Shown: positions 22,946-23,002 of the stretch, one piece after another
How positions within the stretch are numbered: the first letter of the stretch is position 1
Layout of the letters: each line of letters begins with the position of its first letter
NCBI GenBank assembly: GCA_959020415.1
Contig: CAUERX010000022.1
Coordinates: 1-23,002, forward strand
Reading direction: 5' to 3'
DNA length: 23,002 bases
DNA from: an uncultured bacterium
GTDB lineage: Bacteria > Bacillota_I > Bacilli_A > RF39 > UBA660
Program-made: the position numbers and the translations under genes
The notes under the pieces: generated by a model
Seen by the model: only the letters and a program-made list of their open reading frames with translations
Database searches by the model: none
Told to the model about the DNA's origin: nothing

Positions 22946-22978
22946 AACTTTAGTTAGAATAATAACTAAAGTTTTTTT
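22946..22978 (+). terminator. Terminator near window end
   Basis: AACTTTAGTTA / TAACTAAAGTT stem, GAATAA loop, T7. It is nearly identical in its arms to the terminator at 7568-7595. It sits directly against the truncated transposase fragment and 12 nt before a TGAAAATATTGA motif. Confidence 0.85.
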
Positions 22979-22990
22979 GTGAATTTAAGT

Positions 22991-23002
22991 TGAAAATATT
23001 GA
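22991..23002 (+). promoter_or_regulatory. Start of a probable promoter copy cut by the window end
   Basis: TGAAAATATTGA, identical to 14807-14818 where it runs into TTGACAACAGGGG. The window stops inside the putative TTGACA. Confidence 0.35.

Noticed and set aside
1..23002. TGA read as tryptophan (Mycoplasma code)
   Set aside because: Several genes end naturally at TGA, conserved Trp positions use TGG, and no conserved gene contains an internal TGA.
1..23002. tRNA, rRNA, CRISPR arrays, replication origin
   Set aside because: No cloverleaf with conserved loop bases, no regularly spaced repeats and no DnaA-box cluster were seen by eye.

Overview
The window is a stretch of very AT-rich chromosome from a low-GC Gram-positive bacterium, most likely an uncultured gut-type member of the Bacilli (Erysipelotrichia/RF39-like). 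Three things point there: the genes and gene pairs are Bacilli-like (rpmB, dnaE, trmB, YtxH, tex, SspI), genes are preceded by Gram-positive Shine-Dalgarno sequences, and TATAAT boxes are near-consensus. TGA is a normal stop (for example at 1626-1628, 21988-21990 and 22430-22432) and Trp is TGG, so this is the standard bacterial code and not a Mycoplasma code. A small acid-soluble spore protein (SspI) implies that the lineage sporulates or did so recently.

Layout. 1-1628 is the 3' part of a large secreted surface protein with fibronectin-like repeats. It is followed by a bidirectional terminator and rpmB on the minus strand (a 56-residue gene). 2124-5009 is dnaE. 5072-6639 holds an anchored extracellular protein, then a zinc-ribbon/TM2 membrane protein and a DUF2752-type membrane protein. 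6663-6869 (minus) is sspI. 6983-7534 is lemA. 7621-8700 is a second surface protein, paralogous to the first, whose 3' end is interrupted. 8730-9059 (minus) is a Pro/Met-rich coiled-coil protein. 9148-11994 runs trmB, lipoprotein, acidic cytoplasmic protein, DUF948-like protein and YtxH protein; the last three are translationally coupled. 12093-14750 is a Ca2+-type P-type ATPase. 14815-16006 is a secreted protein with a pilin-like two-helix C-terminus behind a bizarre poly-G promoter region. 16015-17950 is a multidrug-type ABC exporter preceded by a 20-codon leader peptide and an intrinsic terminator. 18037-22432 is a Y-family polymerase, a PH-like membrane protein, tex and a small lipoprotein. 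22613-22943 (minus) is a decayed IS30-like transposase fragment.

Regulation. Many genes are punctuated by a compact unit: intrinsic terminator, an extended -10 box (TG-N-TATAAT type), and a Shine-Dalgarno site starting only about 5-25 nt after the -10. Several upstream-extended start codons fall inside these promoters and were rejected. The two most interesting regulatory structures are (i) the leader peptide/terminator upstream of the ABC exporter, which looks like a ribosome-mediated attenuator, and (ii) a long G-tract between a TTGACA and a TATACT box upstream of the pilin-like gene. The second resembles a phase-variable promoter but also carries a corrupted direct repeat that may be a sequencing or assembly artefact. 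Related TTGACAA(C/T)AGGGGG or TGAAAATATTGA sequences recur at 7621 and at the last bases of the window.

No tRNA, rRNA, CRISPR array or replication origin was seen.
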